This document shows, piece by piece, positions 63,932 to 64,000 of a stretch of DNA of 64,000 nt; positions within the stretch are counted from its first letter, which is position 1, and the number at the start of each line of letters is the position of its first letter. This DNA is from Bacillus sp. 123MFChir2 (lineage in GTDB: Bacteria; Bacillota; Bacilli; Bacillales; Bacillaceae_G), in assembly GCF_000383235.1 (NCBI RefSeq), contig NZ_KB910924.1:62001-126000 (forward strand). The letters run 5' to 3'. The notes under the pieces were generated by a model, which saw only the letters and a list, made by a program, of their open reading frames with translations, was not told the DNA's origin and did not search any database. The translations under genes and the position numbers were made by a program.

Positions 63932-64000
63932 GTCGAAAATACATACATTGTGAAACTTTCTTTTTCATTGCTCTTTTTTGCTATGAAATCATTACTCACT

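Overview
The window comes from a Bacillus cereus group chromosome. Positions 36 to 64 kb carry the conserved Bacillus order (reading right to left on the minus strand) rpsB-tsf-pyrH-frr-uppS-cdsA-dxr-rasP-proS-polC-rimP-nusA-rnpM-rplGA-infB-ylxP-rbfA-truB-ribF-rpsO-pnp-ylxY-mlpA-ymxH-dpaA-dpaB. Protein lengths and start regions fit the B. cereus group. Nearly every gene points left, and canonical hairpin terminators sit between the sub-operons.

Positions 1 to about 36.01 kb are a temperate siphovirus prophage whose left end lies outside the window. It is inserted inside dpaB (spoVFB, dipicolinate synthase subunit B). DpaB reads normally for about 141 residues and then runs into phage DNA, where a large serine recombinase ends 17 bp away. 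This is the layout of the sporulation intervening elements (skin in sigK, SPbeta in spsM): the host gene would be restored only if the element excises, here presumably in the mother cell.

Inside the prophage, the late genes run leftwards from about 18.5 kb: HNH, terminase, portal, ClpP-type protease, HK97-type capsid, connectors, tail tube, a frameshifted G/GT chaperone pair, tape measure, Dit, a beta-helix tail protein and Tal. The early/replication genes (25 to 30 kb) also run leftwards. The lysogeny side runs rightwards: ImmR-like repressor and ImmA-like protease next to an array of 17-bp operators, then a two-gene AT-rich cassette (nucleoid-associated NdpA-family protein plus a three-helix membrane protein), then the integrase.

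The most unusual region is 21.6 to 24.93 kb. It has no lytic genes. On the plus strand it holds about 16 consecutive short units, each made of a promoter, about 50 to 95 nt, and a strong intrinsic terminator. Most promoters match the forespore sigma-G pattern (GTATA, 16-18 bp spacing, CATACTA). Others match sigma-K (AC, 15-16 bp, CATANNNTA) or resemble sigma-E. Two protein genes (51 aa, and a 169-aa Gln-rich protein with tandem repeats) are interspersed. The same prophage encodes a SpoVS homologue behind a sigma-H-like promoter. Taken together, the element appears adapted to its host's sporulation and may carry an undescribed battery of sporulation-timed small RNAs. The promoter and RNA calls are motif-based inference; no expression data were available.
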